Source: Saprospiraceae bacterium
Lineage (GTDB): Bacteria > Bacteroidota > Bacteroidia > Chitinophagales > Saprospiraceae
Length of the DNA: 64,000 nucleotides
NCBI GenBank assembly: GCA_016714985.1
Contig: JADKBS010000030.1
Location: 1-64,000 of the forward strand
Reading direction: 5' to 3'
The notes under the pieces were generated by a model that was not told where the DNA came from, made no database searches, and worked only from the letters and a program-made list of their open reading frames with translations. Each line of letters begins with the position of its first letter. Position 1 is the stretch's first letter. The position numbers were made by a program, and so were the translations under genes. Positions 46,671 through 53,927 of the stretch are shown piece by piece.

Positions 46671-46680
46671 CTTTATTTGT

Positions 46681-47385
46681 ATGGATAAAAAATGGTGCTA
46701 CATACTTATTTCGGCAGTGTTGTTTTCATTGAAATGCCTTGCCCAAGTGCCGGATTCCGTTCGGCAGGATTTTCAACTGCCTGTAATCCAACAAGATACG
46801 GTTCCGAAGGATAGTGTGGTGGAGCCGCCCTTGTTGAACCCCAATGACCCGCTCGCCTTGTCTGATACTGCCCAAATTGATTCGGTAAAAGTGAAGAGAA
46901 GGGGCTTTGTTAACCGCTTTTTCAAGTCGGATTACCCCAATCCGAACAAGGCGCTCTATGCCTCGCTTGTGTTTCCAGCTGGTGGCCAAATCTACAACCG
47001 GCGCTGGTGGAAGGCCCCCATTGTCTGGGGCGGATATGCTGCATTGATTTATTCTGTGGATTGGAACACGAGCCGTTACAAACGGCTCAGGGAAGCCTAT
47101 ATACTTGCCGCCAATGGCAAGCCCCACGAATTCCAGCAGGTGGGCTATGACAAGGGCGACCTCAGGCGCCTGCGTGACCAGTTCGACAAGCGGCGGCAGC
47201 TCTCCTATATCGGTATCCTAATTCTCCATATCTTCCAAACCGCCGAGGCATTTGTTGACTGTCACTTGAAAACCTTCGATGTGAGCGACGACCTCAGCTT
47301 TCAGTTCAAGCCTTCCCTGGAACAGTCCTTTGCTTCGCAATACCCGGCGATGGGGGTTGGCGTGGCGTTTACGTTCGGGAAATAG
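46681..47385 (+). CDS. DUF5683 domain membrane protein
   Basis: A 234-residue protein with a signal peptide (YILISAVLFSLKCLAQ). The DUF5683 part covers KRRGFVNRFFKSDYPNPNKA, YASLVFPAGGQIYNRRWWKA, and IVWGGYAALIYSVDWNTSRY, with two short membrane helices and a C-terminal beta part (QYPAMGVGVAFTFGK). The function is not known; the domain is typical for Bacteroidota and often lies in the parAB-dapB-lepB neighbourhood. The start MDKKWCY is chosen because upstream codons fall within the twin-hairpin repeat. Confidence 0.85.
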   Translation: MDKKWCYILISAVLFSLKCLAQVPDSVRQDFQLPVIQQDTVPKDSVVEPPLLNPNDPLALSDTAQIDSVKVKRRGFVNRFFKSDYPNPNKALYASLVFPAGGQIYNRRWWKAPIVWGGYAALIYSVDWNTSRYKRLREAYILAANGKPHEFQQVGYDKGDLRRLRDQFDKRRQLSYIGILILHIFQTAEAFVDCHLKTFDVSDDLSFQFKPSLEQSFASQYPAMGVGVAFTFGK

Positions 47386-47475
47386 CAATAGGAACAAGTT
47401 CGTGTGTTTACATAATATTGCTCCAAACAATTGGGCGTATTTTGCGTATCATGCAATATAAATCAATCTCTAAAT

Positions 47476-47946
47476 ATGGAAAACAACGACCAAATCCTTG
47501 ACCAACAGTTCCAAGAAGAAGAAAAAGAGGAACTGGTTCTCGCCTCCCGTGGCCAGCGGTTCGCCAATTTCATCATTGACCGAATTGCCTTTTATATTAT
47601 CTTTATTGCGCTTTCTATGCTGGTGGCATTGATAATCGGCCCGGAAATATTGGATTCAATGTCCAATATCAACCGCTTCGCAGACTATCTGTTGACTGCT
47701 TTGTTCATGTTTGTTTACTACTTGTTGTCCGAGTCTTTAATGAAAGGAAGGACGATAGGCAAACTCCTCACCAAGACCTGTGTCGTGGATGAGTATGGCA
47801 GGGTTCCTGATTTTTCAGTGACTTTGAAGCGCACCGCTTGCCGTTTTGTCCCGTTCGACGCCTTTTCGTTTCTTGGCGAAGATGGCTGGCACGACAACTG
47901 GTCAGGTACCAGGGTGATAGAAGTGAGCAAGAAACGTTTCGTTTAA
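47476..47946 (+). CDS. RDD family membrane protein
   Basis: A 156-residue inner-membrane protein with the RDD motif in GQRFANFIIDRIAFYIIFIA and a second helix TALFMFVYYLLSESLMKGRT with IGKLLTKTCVVDEYGRVPDF, characteristic of the family. RDD proteins are thought to act in ion or antiporter transport. The start MENNDQILDQ is taken because it follows a plausible spacing after the earlier in-frame codons of poor quality. It converges with the TraB gene. Confidence 0.82.
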   Translation: MENNDQILDQQFQEEEKEELVLASRGQRFANFIIDRIAFYIIFIALSMLVALIIGPEILDSMSNINRFADYLLTALFMFVYYLLSESLMKGRTIGKLLTKTCVVDEYGRVPDFSVTLKRTACRFVPFDAFSFLGEDGWHDNWSGTRVIEVSKKRFV

Positions 47947-47969
47947 GCCGTAATGTCCAGTTGTGTGCG

Positions 47970-48761
47970 TCATGCCCCGATTGGCCTTGTCGAAAATCCC
48001 TTTTTTTTCAGTAGCCGTAGCACCCCCTTGCCTCCGCTCAAGTGGGCAGCTCCTATGGAGATGAACGCCGATTGCTGTTGAATCAGATCAGCGATTCGTT
48101 CTGCCATGATTTCGTTTCGTTGGTACAGCATCAAATGGCGGAGATCCTTAGTGTTCCGTTTCACCATTTTGTAGAGCAGCTTTAGTTCACCGGCCTCGTA
48201 ATGCGCTGCGAGGCGGCGCAAGTAGTGCCTAAATTTACCGACATTGGAGCAAAGGCCACCGAGCATCTTCACCTGGGTTTCAAGCGGGATTTGCGCCAGC
48301 ACCGCCATTTGTTCTTGAAAGGTTTCTATGCCGTGCAATGACCTGCCCATTTGCTTGGCATATTGCCAAAGGTGTTGGTCGAGCGGATCGGGCATGTCCA
48401 TGGAGAGAAGGTGCTCTGTGGCAAGGTTCATGACGACGAAAGGCAGCATCCTCTCAAAATTGTCCAAATCGAGGCTTGTGCTTTTTAGCAACAAATTGTG
48501 GTAGCGCTTGAACTCCTTTGGTGAGAAAAAACTGCTCAATAACTGCCCTTCCGGCAATTGCATGGTAAAAGCCTCATTTACTCCCAAGTGCTCATCCAGG
48601 TGGAACTCAGCAGCATAACCTTGGCAGTCCATCATTTTTTCATAGACGATTTCCAGTTGCGTGAAGGCCCGGCGGTCACGCACGTGCATGGTGCCAAATA
48701 GGTAGGAAGGGGAGGGGAGCGATTCGCCTTCTATTTTCCAAAGCAGGCCTTTATGGTGCAT
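47970..48761 (-). CDS. TraB/GumN family protein
   Basis: A 263-residue member of the TraB/PrgY/GumN superfamily, often predicted as a metal-dependent protease or related enzyme. Key blocks: LLWKIEGESLPSPSYLFGTM with the GTMH motif (FGTMHVRD), the EFHLDE block, GIETFQEQMAVLAQIPLETQ (GxE), and SAFISIGAAHLSGGKGVLRL (GAAHL), followed by LLKKKGF. These three motifs are all conserved. The start MHHKG at 48,761 is preferred to an ATG at 48,794 or 48,839 because the upstream codons fall in the CTGGATGCTGGAT word array. Confidence 0.82.
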   Translation of the reverse strand: MHHKGLLWKIEGESLPSPSYLFGTMHVRDRRAFTQLEIVYEKMMDCQGYAAEFHLDEHLGVNEAFTMQLPEGQLLSSFFSPKEFKRYHNLLLKSTSLDLDNFERMLPFVVMNLATEHLLSMDMPDPLDQHLWQYAKQMGRSLHGIETFQEQMAVLAQIPLETQVKMLGGLCSNVGKFRHYLRRLAAHYEAGELKLLYKMVKRNTKDLRHLMLYQRNEIMAERIADLIQQQSAFISIGAAHLSGGKGVLRLLKKKGFSTRPIGA

Positions 48762-49097
48762 GACTGGATGCTGGATGCTGGATACTGGATTCATGCAGTA
48801 TCCAAGGACAATGGTAAAGTTCGATTGTTGACGGGCCATTGGCCCTGTTCACTTGAAGGAGGTACTTTTAGCTCACGACGCCAAATTTTGGAAAGAGTAC
48901 CTCAGGTGTCGGTTGACAAAGGTTTATTATCAACCCTTATCAACCATGTGGCGGTTCGCAGAATCTAACTTGGTTTTGATAAAAATGGCCGGACAACTTT
49001 CTCGCTGCCCGGCCACCCCACAGGTTTGCAGATGCCGACACTTGCTGAATATCCAAGTATCCAGTAACTTGGATCAAGGATACAGCGTCAAGGCAAA
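48762..49097. other. Gap with word repeats and an lrp terminator
   Basis: Contains GCTGGATGCTGGATACTGG (48,772-48,790) and, opposite, ATCCAAGTATCCAGTAAC (49,051-49,068), part of the same word family, plus CAACCCTTATCAACC at 48,934. A hairpin TGGCCGG/CCGGCCA (48,986-49,015), followed by TTTTT when read from the minus strand, is a likely terminator for the Lrp-type gene. No gene is supported. Confidence 0.6.
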
Positions 49098-49476
49098 TTA
49101 CTCGTAGTCGTAAGGAAGAATCTTCGAATTCTTCACAGTGGAGAGGGTCATCAGCGTTTTCAGGCGCTCAATCTCCTCGATTTGAGACAGTGTCTTGAAC
49201 AGGAGTTGCTCGTAGGAGGAAGTTGTTCAAGGCGTTCTCCTTTTGCCAAGCAAGGGATACCTGCACGAACGTCTGAACGTTAAGGCCGATGCTCTGCGGG
49301 TTGATTTGGGCGTGGTAGCTCTCGATGTAACCCACGGTTTCGAGTTTTTTTACACGCTCAAGCGTTGGAGCAGGCGACAGGCCAATTTTTTTCGACAGGT
49401 CAAGGTTTGTTATTTTGCAATTTTCTTGAAGTATTTTCAAAATCTTCAAGTCAGTACGGTCAAGTTTATCTGCCAT
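49098..49476 (-). pseudogene. Lrp/AsnC regulator with an internal gap
   Basis: The first 75 codons are a normal Lrp/AsnC DNA-binding domain and hinge: LDRTDLKILKILQENCKITN, LSKKIGLSPAPTLERVKKLE, YIESYHAQINPQSIGLNVQT. After KENALNNFL the frame is lost, and in another frame YEQLLFKTLSQIEEIERLKT LMTLSTVKNSKILPYDYE completes the C-terminus. About 33 residues of the ligand-binding RAM domain that should lie between these two parts are missing, so this is a deletion of roughly 100 bases plus a shift and not just one indel. It lies divergent from trxA. The regulated gene is unknown. Confidence 0.75.
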
Positions 49477-49730
49477 CTTAAATTTCGATTTAGATATAAG
49501 GATTTTTTAAAAATCGGCGCAAGATATGAACTTGTGGAATATTCTACAAAGTTTTTTGCAAAAAACCTTCATTAATTTCAGTTTTAGTGCTTGTTCTGGC
49601 CGCTGGTTGAATAAAATTCGGGAAGCGATGGTGATAAAAATCACTGGAAACACCGGTGGTGGGGCGTTTTTTGAAGTAGGCCGCAAAGGTAATATTTTGA
49701 GGGGATACTATTCAGACTGTGCAAATGAGA

Positions 49731-49759
49731 TTTGATTTTTCTCAATCTGCTTAACTTTG
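49731..49759 (+). promoter_or_regulatory. Complete -33/-7 promoter of trxA
   Basis: TTTG at 49,731 and TAACTTTG at 49,752 are separated by 17 bases, an excellent match to the Bacteroidota sigma consensus. The -7 box ends 71 bases before the trxA ATG. Confidence 0.65.
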
Positions 49760-49830
49760 CAACATATTCAAAGGTTGGGGTGTTAATCCATCCACTGTTC
49801 AATTTTTCACTAACGTTTAAATTCTTCAAA

Positions 49831-50154
49831 ATGGCTTTTGAAATAACTGATGCAAACTTTCAAGAGAAAGTAAGGGATAATAAAGGTGTCGCTGTACTCG
49901 ATTTTTGGGCCGAGTGGTGTGGCCCATGCCGAATGATTAGCCCTATTATAGACAAGCTATCTACTGAATATGATGGCAAGGCGCTCATCGGTAAAGTAAA
50001 CGTGGACGACAATTCCGAAATTCCTGTTGAATTTGGGGTGCGCTCCATACCGACCATTCTCATTTTCAAGGGCGGGCAGCTCGTTGACAAGCACGTTGGC
50101 TTGACCACCCAAGCGGTGCTTGCTCAAAAAATTGAGGCGCACCTTGCCGCTTGA
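49831..50154 (+). CDS. trxA: Thioredoxin
   Basis: A 107-residue thioredoxin with the active site WAEWCGPCRMISP and cis-Pro in RSIPTILIFKGGQLVDK. Length, spacing and C-terminus are normal. It reduces protein disulfides in the cytosol. The ATG at 49,831 is chosen because 33 codons upstream in the same frame are leader-like and lack conservation. It has its own promoter (49,731) and its own terminator (50,187). Confidence 0.95.
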   Translation: MAFEITDANFQEKVRDNKGVAVLDFWAEWCGPCRMISPIIDKLSTEYDGKALIGKVNVDDNSEIPVEFGVRSIPTILIFKGGQLVDKHVGLTTQAVLAQKIEAHLAA

Positions 50155-50186
50155 TTAGTTGTAATCAATTGATTTCCAGTTGAATA

Positions 50187-50221
50187 AAAGCCCTGTTGCA
50201 ATACGTTTGCAACAGGGCTTT
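50187..50221 (+). terminator. Terminator of trxA
   Basis: Perfect 15-bp stem AAAGCCCTGTTGCAA/TTGCAACAGGGCTTT with a five-base loop, 33 bases after the stop. Confidence 0.85.
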
Positions 50222-50315
50222 CCATTTTCCAGTTTATCTTTTCCGCAGTTGGCAGTTGACAGTCGGCAATCCGCAGCCCCCCAATCCGCAATCAATAATC
50301 CGCAATCCGCAATTC

Positions 50316-51545
50316 CTACGACCTGCTCGCCATCAGAAGGCCCAAGTCAGTGTGCTTGATGCCGAAACGCCTGCCCATGTAAGCGTTGGTCAGGCGGCCT
50401 TTGTAAGCATAGACGCCGTTGCGCAAACCATAATTCTCGAACAGCAGCTCGTCCAAGCCTCCACTTTTGTCCGCATTGATGAGCATCGGAGTCAAGATGT
50501 TGCTGATAGCGATGGATGCCGTGCGTGACACTTTTGAAGCGATGTTTGGCACACAATAATGCACCACACCATGCTTGACAAAGGTAGGTCGGTCGAGCGA
50601 GGTGATTTCGGAGGTTTCAAAGCAGCCTCCTTGGTCAATGCTCACATCCACAATCACTGTACCCGGCTTCATCTTCTCTACGAGGCTTTCCGGCACAATG
50701 ACCGGTGAACGCCCCGTTTTGGAATGCACAGCCCCGATGACCACATCGGCGTTGATCAGTTCTTTCTCCAATTGGGTGGGGTTGAGCGTAGAAGTGTTCA
50801 GCTTCTGGCCGACGTGCCGTTGGAGCCGCATCAGCTTGTAAACATCGTTGTCGAACACCCGAACATCGGCACCGAGTCCGAGCGCAACCCTAGTTGCCGA
50901 TTCACCCACGATGCCCGCACCCAGCACCACCACCTTTGCCGAAGGCACCCCTGCGATGCCACCCAACAGAACCCCTTTGCCACCCCCCGTGCTCGTCATC
51001 AATTCTGCAGCCGAAAGCATTACGCTAATGCCAGCCAGCTCGCTCATCACCCGCACGAGGGGGAAAGTGCCGTTTTCGTCTTTGATGTACTCCATCGCCA
51101 TCGAGATTACCCGCTTTTCAAGGATTCTACGTACGAAGTCCTCGGTAAGCGCAGGGATATGCAGGGGCGATATGATGAATTGGTTCGGGTGGAACATGGC
51201 AATCTCTTCCATTGTTGGCGGGGCTACCATGAGCAAAACATTGGACTGGAAAACCTTGCTGCGCTCAAAGCATATCTCTGCACCTGATTCCGAATAGCGG
51301 TGGTCGGTGTAGTTGGCCTTGTCGCCTGCCCCGGTCTCTACCATCACATTGAAGCCCATTCCAGTTAAAGCCAGTACGGCAGACGGTACCAAAGCCACCC
51401 TGCTTTCTTGCATTACTTCGGCCTTTGGAATGCCAATGGTCATGCGGCCAGCACTTGGTTTCACGGCCAGCATTTCAGCCTGTGGCTGCAACTGGCCTTC
51501 TGTAAGTGATTTGGGGATGGGGATTTTCTTCGTTATATCTGTCAT
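50316..51545 (-). CDS. ald: Alanine dehydrogenase
   Basis: NAD-dependent oxidation of alanine to pyruvate and ammonia. The 409-residue protein has a 35-residue extension before the conserved MTIGIPKAEVMQESRVALVP. Substrate residues lie in ALVPSAVLALTGMGFNVMVE and ISPLHIPALTEDFV; the Rossmann motif is VVVLGAGIVGESATRVALGL, and the C-terminal part has VHSKTGRSPVIVPESLVEKM and IDQGGCFETSEIT. The N-terminal extension is usual in Bacteroidota forms. It follows tsaE with a 23-base gap on the same strand, a common arrangement in this phylum. Confidence 0.92.
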   Translation of the reverse strand: MTDITKKIPIPKSLTEGQLQPQAEMLAVKPSAGRMTIGIPKAEVMQESRVALVPSAVLALTGMGFNVMVETGAGDKANYTDHRYSESGAEICFERSKVFQSNVLLMVAPPTMEEIAMFHPNQFIISPLHIPALTEDFVRRILEKRVISMAMEYIKDENGTFPLVRVMSELAGISVMLSAAELMTSTGGGKGVLLGGIAGVPSAKVVVLGAGIVGESATRVALGLGADVRVFDNDVYKLMRLQRHVGQKLNTSTLNPTQLEKELINADVVIGAVHSKTGRSPVIVPESLVEKMKPGTVIVDVSIDQGGCFETSEITSLDRPTFVKHGVVHYCVPNIASKVSRTASIAISNILTPMLINADKSGGLDELLFENYGLRNGVYAYKGRLTNAYMGRRFGIKHTDLGLLMASRS

Positions 51546-51568
51546 GATTTAGAATATAGTTGGCAGGT

Positions 51569-52045
51569 TTATTTTCCAACAAGATAAGGTTGATTGGCAG
51601 GGATAGGTTGTTTTTCCATTAAAAACTGCCGGCTACCATCGGGCAGCACTTCGATTTTAACGAACACCATATCCGTAGGCAGTAATGGTTCAATAATCCC
51701 AGGCCATTCAATAAAACAATAACTGTCGTTGTCCAAGTAGTCTTCAACACCGATGCCAAATGCCTCGTCCAGGTCTTTCAATCGGTAGAGATCGAGGTGG
51801 TATATGGCACTTGCTTGGTTGTTTTCATCGTAATAAGTGTATTCGTTCACCAAGGCAAAACTGGGGCTGGATACGTTATTGGCTACTTTTTGCCTTTGGC
51901 AGAAAGCCTTTACAAAAGCCGTTTTGCCAGCACCAAGGTCGCCTATCAGTGCGAATTTTTTCCTGCCTTCGGCAAATCGGAGCAGGGTGTCTGCCACAGC
52001 CACAAGGTCTTCCACTGATTGCGCCACACATACTTCTTCGCTCAT
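51569..52045 (-). CDS. tsaE: tRNA threonylcarbamoyladenosine biosynthesis ATPase TsaE
   Basis: A 158-residue P-loop ATPase required with TsaB and TsaD for the t6A tRNA modification. It has the Walker A motif FALIGDLGAGKTAFVKAFCQ, SSPSFALVNEYTYYDEN, and YHLDLYRLKDLDEAFGIGVE (switch-like and Walker B areas), then CFIEWPGIIEPLL. The start overlaps the glpF-type stop by four bases (ATGA), which supports co-translation. It starts 158 codons before its stop and has no fused domains. Confidence 0.92.
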   Translation of the reverse strand: MSEEVCVAQSVEDLVAVADTLLRFAEGRKKFALIGDLGAGKTAFVKAFCQRQKVANNVSSPSFALVNEYTYYDENNQASAIYHLDLYRLKDLDEAFGIGVEDYLDNDSYCFIEWPGIIEPLLPTDMVFVKIEVLPDGSRQFLMEKQPIPANQPYLVGK

Positions 52046-52833
52046 TTTTTCCGCTCGTTGAAATAAGCCAACCACATCACTGCTATGGCTGCCAAGAAAA
52101 CGACCCAAGCCCACGGAGCGCATTCCACCTTGAAGGCGGCGCAATAGAACGCAGCGCCCAACAGGCCGCCCAAAATCGGCCCAAAGATGGGTATCCATGC
52201 ATAGCCCCAGTCGGAGCCGCCTTTGCCGCTGATGGGCAGCAAAAAATGAGCGAGCCTTGGCCCGAAATCCCTTGCTGGATTGATGGCATACCCCGTGGTG
52301 CCGCCCATTGACATGCCGATGGCCACCACCAGTGCCCCAACTACGATGGGGTTCAGCCCCTCTGCAAAATCGTTTGCGCCAATGAAGAGTATGCCTGCTA
52401 CCAGCACAAAAGTGCCGAGCATCTCGCTCAAAAAATTGGCCCAAGTGCTGCGAACGGCAGGGCTGGTGCAAAACACACCCAACTTGGTGGCAGGGTCTTC
52501 CGTTCGTGACCAATGAGGCAGGTAATGGAGCCAAACGAACTTGGCACCAATGACCGCTCCTACAACCTGCGCCAGAAGGTACCCTGGCACTTTCTCCCAA
52601 GGAAAGCTGCCTTCGGCAGCAAGACCAATGGTCACGGCAGGGTTTAAGTGTGCGCCACTGATTTTACCTACGGCATAGACACTAATAGTGACCGCAAGGC
52701 CCCAAGCGAGAGTGATGACTACCCATCCGCCATTTTCCGATTTGGTTCCTTTAAGTATGGCTCCAGCGACTACTCCATCGCCAAGTAAGACCAATAGCAT
52801 GGTGCCGATAAGTTCGCCCCAGAAGTCTGTCAT
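52042..52833 (-). CDS. glpF: Aquaglyceroporin (glycerol-facilitator type)
   Basis: A 263-residue six-helix channel of the MIP family. Both half-helix motifs are present: GAHLNPAVTIGLAAEGSFPW and GYAINPARDFGPRLAHFLLP. The Asp after NPAR marks a glycerol facilitator and not a pure water channel. The start at 52,833 (MTDFWGELIGTMLLVLLGDG) is taken because upstream codons are polar. No glycerol kinase or dehydrogenase lies nearby, so its physiological solute is open. It heads the glpF-tsaE-ald run. Confidence 0.9.
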   Translation of the reverse strand: MTDFWGELIGTMLLVLLGDGVVAGAILKGTKSENGGWVVITLAWGLAVTISVYAVGKISGAHLNPAVTIGLAAEGSFPWEKVPGYLLAQVVGAVIGAKFVWLHYLPHWSRTEDPATKLGVFCTSPAVRSTWANFLSEMLGTFVLVAGILFIGANDFAEGLNPIVVGALVVAIGMSMGGTTGYAINPARDFGPRLAHFLLPISGKGGSDWGYAWIPIFGPILGGLLGAAFYCAAFKVECAPWAWVVFLAAIAVMWLAYFNERKK

Positions 52834-52934
52834 TTTCTTCGTTTTGTTATGTGAAGGTGTTTTTTGCAACAAATGTCAAATAAACCACATTCCGATGAAT
52901 TTCAAGCAATGAGTTGGACTTTTTTGACAAAAAA

Positions 52935-52967
52935 AAACGGGAAGGCAGCACTGCCGCCTTCCCGTTT
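52935..52967 (-). terminator. Terminator downstream of the DUF4290 gene
   Basis: AAACGGGAAGGC and its complement GCCTTCCCGTTT surround a nine-base loop; on the minus strand a T-run follows. It lies 147 bases past the DUF4290 stop. Confidence 0.7.
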
Positions 52968-53114
52968 GTCAATATTTAAACAGAAATATAGTTAACCCAA
53001 GTTGCAGATAATAAAAAGCTACGAGTTTCAAGTCACAAGGTGCTAGTGTTAGGAGGGAAAACGATGGATTTCATATAAAGAACCGCCTTGCTCGTAGCTC
53101 GTAACTTGAGTTAG

Positions 53115-53849
53115 TTATTTCCTTCGGGTGTTACTGCCGCCCCTGCTGCCACGGTTGCCGCCGCCACCGCCGCCGCCGCCACGGTTGTTGCTCTTACCGC
53201 CGCCTCCGCCACGACCACCACGGTTGCCGCCGCCGCGACCACCCCGGTCACGGTCATTGCGATCGCGGTCACGATTGTCGCCGGGCCTGCGGATATTGCC
53301 ACGGCTGAGGTTGTCGAGCGAGGCTTCGCCCATGACCTTCAGTTTGCCACCGGACAGGTGCTCCAAATCCTCGATGATGATGTCGTCGGAGACATAATGC
53401 TCCCGGTTCCACGTCTTATAGGCCAGTTTCATATAAGAGCCTATGACCTGGACGAAGCCCTCCTTCTTTGGGCCGTCTTCCATCTGGATTGCACGGGAGA
53501 TGAGTTTTTGTACGTTGTGCCCGTAGTGCCTGAACTTCGTTTCCTTGGTAGGATAGGGCACTTTTTCGGGTTTTTTTCGGCTGTCTTCCGGCCTTGGTAT
53601 CTCCCCGTTTGGTGTCACCACGTCGAGGTTGTACTCTGCAATGCGGAATACATGCTTCCACGTCTTTTCACGATGATCTTCAAGGTTGCGGTTCTGCGGG
53701 TGCATCTGCATCATCAGATTCACGATCATTTCAATGTACTGCTGGCGCATGCCCCTATCTGGAACCTCCCTTGCGAAGCGGATCATGGCCTGAATGTTTC
53801 GGCCATATTCGGGGATGATGAGTTCTTCTTTTTTTGAGTTGTACTCCAT
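53115..53849 (-). CDS. DUF4290 protein with Arg/Gly-rich tail
   Basis: A 244-residue protein. The first 180 residues are the DUF4290 domain: LIIPEYGRNIQAMIRFAREV, YIEMIVNLMMQMHPQNRNLE, and KFRHYGHNVQKLISRAIQME. The last 60 residues are almost only Gly, Arg, Asn and Asp with RGG-type repeats (DRGGRGGGNRGGRGGGGGKS and similar), as in RNA-binding tails. DUF4290 has no assigned function, but the tail suggests RNA or condensate interaction; the phylum often places this domain near glmS as here. The minus-strand gene lies between glmS and a terminator. Confidence 0.82.
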   Translation of the reverse strand: MEYNSKKEELIIPEYGRNIQAMIRFAREVPDRGMRQQYIEMIVNLMMQMHPQNRNLEDHREKTWKHVFRIAEYNLDVVTPNGEIPRPEDSRKKPEKVPYPTKETKFRHYGHNVQKLISRAIQMEDGPKKEGFVQVIGSYMKLAYKTWNREHYVSDDIIIEDLEHLSGGKLKVMGEASLDNLSRGNIRRPGDNRDRDRNDRDRGGRGGGNRGGRGGGGGKSNNRGGGGGGGGNRGSRGGSNTRRK

Positions 53850-53927
53850 TTTCGATTTCGGATTTGGGATTTCGGATTTCGGATTGGGGAGGTGCTAAAT
53901 CCGCAATCCGAAATTCGAAATCCGCAA
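53850..53927. repeat. Opposed ATTTCGG / CCGAAAT word array
   Basis: Left half carries GATTTCGG-type words four times, right half the opposed CCGAAAT and CCGCAATC words. The halves can pair over about 30 bases. It lies between DUF4290 and glmS and may affect their transcript, but no T-run or -7 box is seen within it. Confidence 0.6.

Noticed and set aside
53850..53927. Possible CRISPR array
   Set aside because: Repeat words are 7-9 bases with irregular spacing and opposed orientation; no spacers of constant size and no cas genes in the window.
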